Source: Pseudomonadota bacterium
Lineage (GTDB): Bacteria; Pseudomonadota; Alphaproteobacteria; Rhizobiales; Beijerinckiaceae
DNA: 64,000 bases
Assembly: GCA_021781815.1 (NCBI GenBank)
Contig: JAJXWB010000006.1
Location: 1-64,000, forward strand
Reading direction: 5' to 3'
Every line of letters begins with the position of its first letter. Within the stretch, counting starts at the first letter, position 1. The position numbers were made by a program, and so were the translations under genes. Positions 62,196-64,000 of the stretch are shown in pieces. The notes under the pieces are model-generated. The model saw nothing but the letters and a program-made list of their open reading frames with translations. It was not told the DNA's origin and searched no databases.

Positions 62196-63620
62196 GTGCA
62201 GCCGGCGGAAGGCCTACGGAAGGCTGAAATTCGTGACCTTGAGCGCCACGGATTCGGACTGGCGCGCGTCGCCGCCGATGGCTCTGTCATCGACCGCATC
62301 GGCTCGGCGTCCGGCTGGCTGCCGCCGCCGGGCGAATCGTGCTTCGCAGCGCCGCTGCTGACCGGGCTGGACGGCGAATTTCAAAACCTTCGCGAAGGCC
62401 GCGGCGATCTGATCGCGTTGCCCAACGTCGGCATGGGCGAGCGCGCCGAAAAAGCAACGGTCACCATCGTCTGGGACCAAAACGACGCCTGCTTCTCGAT
62501 TGCGAGCGCCCGGTCGTTCGGCGCGAGCGAAACCGAACTCATGCTCGTCCGCGAGCGGCGCGAGCGCAGACTGGCCGACGAGCAGGCCGAAGCGGCCCGG
62601 CGGCGCGCCAACATCAGCGAGGCGCTCTATCGCGACATAGTCGAGTCCGGCGCCGATCTGGTGCTGCGGCTGAACGCCGACCGACGGATCGCGTTCGCCA
62701 ACAGCAAACTGGTCGCAATGTGCGGCGGCGATCTCGCCGCGCTTGTCGGCCGCGACATCGCCGAAGCGCTCCCAGCTCATGACGGCGCGCCATGGACGAC
62801 GATCGCGGGCGAGGCGAGCGAGGTTTCGTTCGAACAGCAGATCGTCGATGCGCATGGCGCGCCGATCTGGATCTGGTGGCGAGCCGCCTGGCTCGGCGCC
62901 GCCGGCGGACCCGCCGAATACCAGGCTATCGGCCGCGATATAACGCTCCTGCGCAAATTGCGCGCGGACGTGGAGCGCGCCAACGCGGAGGCGCGCTCGG
63001 CGCTCGTCATGCGCGAACGCCTGAAGATCGCGCATGATCTGCACGACACGATCGTGCAGGCGCTCGTCGCCGTCGTCGCGCAATTGCGCCTCGTCCGGAA
63101 GCTGACGACCCGAGCGCCGGAACAGCTTGACGCGGAACTCGCCCGCGCGGAAGAAGCCGCCCGCACCGGACTTGACCGCAGCCGGGAAGCGCTCGGCCAG
63201 GTGCGGTTCCAGCGCGCAGGCGTCGAAGGCCTTTCGACGGCGCTCGCCCGCGCCGCCGCCCGATTCGAGGAAAGAACCGGCCTGGCGATCGACGTGCGAC
63301 TTGACCCCGCGCTGGATCGCGTCATCGGCGATCGCGCCGAGATTTTTTACAGGATCGTCGAGGAGGCCCTGCGCAACGTCGAAGCGCACGCCAACGCCCG
63401 GTCGGTGCGGCTTTCCGCAAGCGAGATCGGCGACCAGGCGGAGATCGTGGTGGCCGACGATGGCCGCGGCTTTGATCCGACGCTGGAGCATCCGGGCCAT
63501 TACGGGCTACAAGGCATGGACGAGCAGGCGCACATGCTCGGCGGTCGCCTGACGATCGTTTCCGAACCCGGGCGAGGCGTCACGACGACGATCCGCGCGC
63601 CCATCCGCGCCAGGGGGTAG
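62196..63620 (+). CDS. PAS-containing sensor histidine kinase, HisKA_3 (NarL-partner) type
   Basis: The product is 474 residues without transmembrane helices. The first 110 residues are an uncharacterised sensory region (GFGLARVAADGSVIDRIG, PAS-like). A PAS domain follows (about 150-260; ALYRDIVESGADLVLRLNADRRIAFANSKL). The H-box ERLKIAHDLHDTIVQALVAV (HisKA_3) and an HATPase with EEALRNVEAHANARSV and DDGRGFD complete it. GTG 62196 is chosen because AGGAGG lies four bases upstream. It is paired with the response regulator 4 bases downstream. Confidence 0.88.
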   Translation: MQPAEGLRKAEIRDLERHGFGLARVAADGSVIDRIGSASGWLPPPGESCFAAPLLTGLDGEFQNLREGRGDLIALPNVGMGERAEKATVTIVWDQNDACFSIASARSFGASETELMLVRERRERRLADEQAEAARRRANISEALYRDIVESGADLVLRLNADRRIAFANSKLVAMCGGDLAALVGRDIAEALPAHDGAPWTTIAGEASEVSFEQQIVDAHGAPIWIWWRAAWLGAAGGPAEYQAIGRDITLLRKLRADVERANAEARSALVMRERLKIAHDLHDTIVQALVAVVAQLRLVRKLTTRAPEQLDAELARAEEAARTGLDRSREALGQVRFQRAGVEGLSTALARAAARFEERTGLAIDVRLDPALDRVIGDRAEIFYRIVEEALRNVEAHANARSVRLSASEIGDQAEIVVADDGRGFDPTLEHPGHYGLQGMDEQAHMLGGRLTIVSEPGRGVTTTIRAPIRARG

Positions 63621-63624
63621 ATAC

Positions 63625-64000
63625 ATGTCGGAGGGGGCGACGGCCGGAAACCCGATCCGCGTGATGATCGTCGAGGATCAGCATCTGATTCGCCGCGCAT
63701 TCAGGACGATGTTGTCGCTCTTGCCCGACATTGACGTGGTCGCCGAGGCGGGCGACGGGCACGAGGCGATCCGGCTTGCACGGCTCTCCTGTCCCGACGT
63801 GATCCTGATGGACCTGCAGATGCCGCGTCTCGGCGGCGTCGCCGCCACGCGCCAGATCCTCGCGGACCTGCCGGACACACGCGTGATCGTGCTGACCACA
63901 TTCGACACGGACGAGATGATATTCGACGCAATTTCCGCAGGCGCTTCCGCCTACCTGTTGAAGGACGCCGACGAAGCGGACATTCTTGCGACCATTCGCG
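63625..64000 (+). CDS. NarL/FixJ-family response regulator, N-terminal part
   Basis: The first 125 codons of a gene cut by the window end. The receiver has IRVMIVEDQHLIRRAF, the phosphorylated aspartate in VILMDLQMPRLGG, a threonine in VLTTFD and the lysine in YLLKDADE. This is the NarL-type receiver; the helix-turn-helix domain should lie beyond base 64000. AGGGGGTAGATAC precedes the ATG. It forms a two-component pair with the preceding kinase. Confidence 0.92.
   Translation, partial: MSEGATAGNPIRVMIVEDQHLIRRAFRTMLSLLPDIDVVAEAGDGHEAIRLARLSCPDVILMDLQMPRLGGVAATRQILADLPDTRVIVLTTFDTDEMIFDAISAGASAYLLKDADEADILATIR

Overview
The window is GC-rich chromosomal DNA from an alphaproteobacterium, most likely of the order Rhizobiales (Hyphomicrobiales). 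The evidence is the CtrA cell-cycle module: the phosphotransferase ChpT, the master regulator CtrA, the CtrA antagonist SciP (DUF1153) and FliJ lie within 9 kb. A DUF1134/EipA envelope protein and a DUF2852 protein agree with this. I cannot name a genus from sequence alone.

Layout. (1) 1-15982: the tail of an EF-G-like GTPase, an orphan MT-A70 methyltransferase, a DUF2852 protein, a membrane-fused CrtISO-like oxidoreductase, an extensin-like lipoprotein, a cytochrome P450, a Kir-type potassium channel, a GltB-like FMN enzyme, a TetR-controlled EmrAB-type efflux pair with two near-perfect operators, a coiled-coil membrane protein, EipA and CysQ. (2) 16221-25104: chpT, then a tightly overlapping cheA-cheW-cheY-cheB-cheR operon, convergent ctrA with a shared terminator, fliJ, a YbhN-like membrane protein and sciP. 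(3) 25441-28700: a tRNA-Met followed by a decayed scar (a frameshifted fragment of a type I-G/I-U Cas3 and what looks like a serine-recombinase tail), then a divergent NRAMP transporter preceded by several very small ORFs with good Shine-Dalgarno sequences and a hairpin-rich leader. (4) 28921-40200: one long minus-strand operon encoding a Liv-type ABC importer (LivHMGF plus binding protein), two CoA-ligase-family proteins, two acyl-CoA dehydrogenases and an enoyl-CoA hydratase. It probably imports and beta-oxidises a carboxylic acid. (5) 40779-45586: an HtrA protease, a secreted protein made of a 14-residue tandem repeat, an ArsR regulator, KdsA and a universal-stress protein. (6) 45750-57139: a second acyl-CoA region with GntR and TetR regulators, enoyl-CoA hydratases, an acyl-CoA dehydrogenase, three SDRs, an alpha/beta hydrolase, an FAD oxidase and an unrecognised duplicated four-cysteine protein. 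(7) 57308-64000: gmd and rmd (GDP-D-rhamnose synthesis), a tandem-domain glycosyltransferase, and a NarL-type two-component pair cut by the window end.

How it fits together. Region 2 couples cell cycle, motility and chemosensing. Regions 4 and 6 look like substrate-induced catabolic operons; a 21-bp perfect palindrome between the GntR gene and its neighbouring acyl-CoA dehydrogenase is a strong operator candidate. Region 7 probably adds D-rhamnose to a surface polysaccharide.

The most unusual items are the NRAMP small-ORF/structured-leader locus, the cas3/recombinase scar at tRNA-Met, the very recently expanded 42-bp repeat gene, and the duplicated CxxC protein. All functional calls come from motif recognition by eye; no database search was run.
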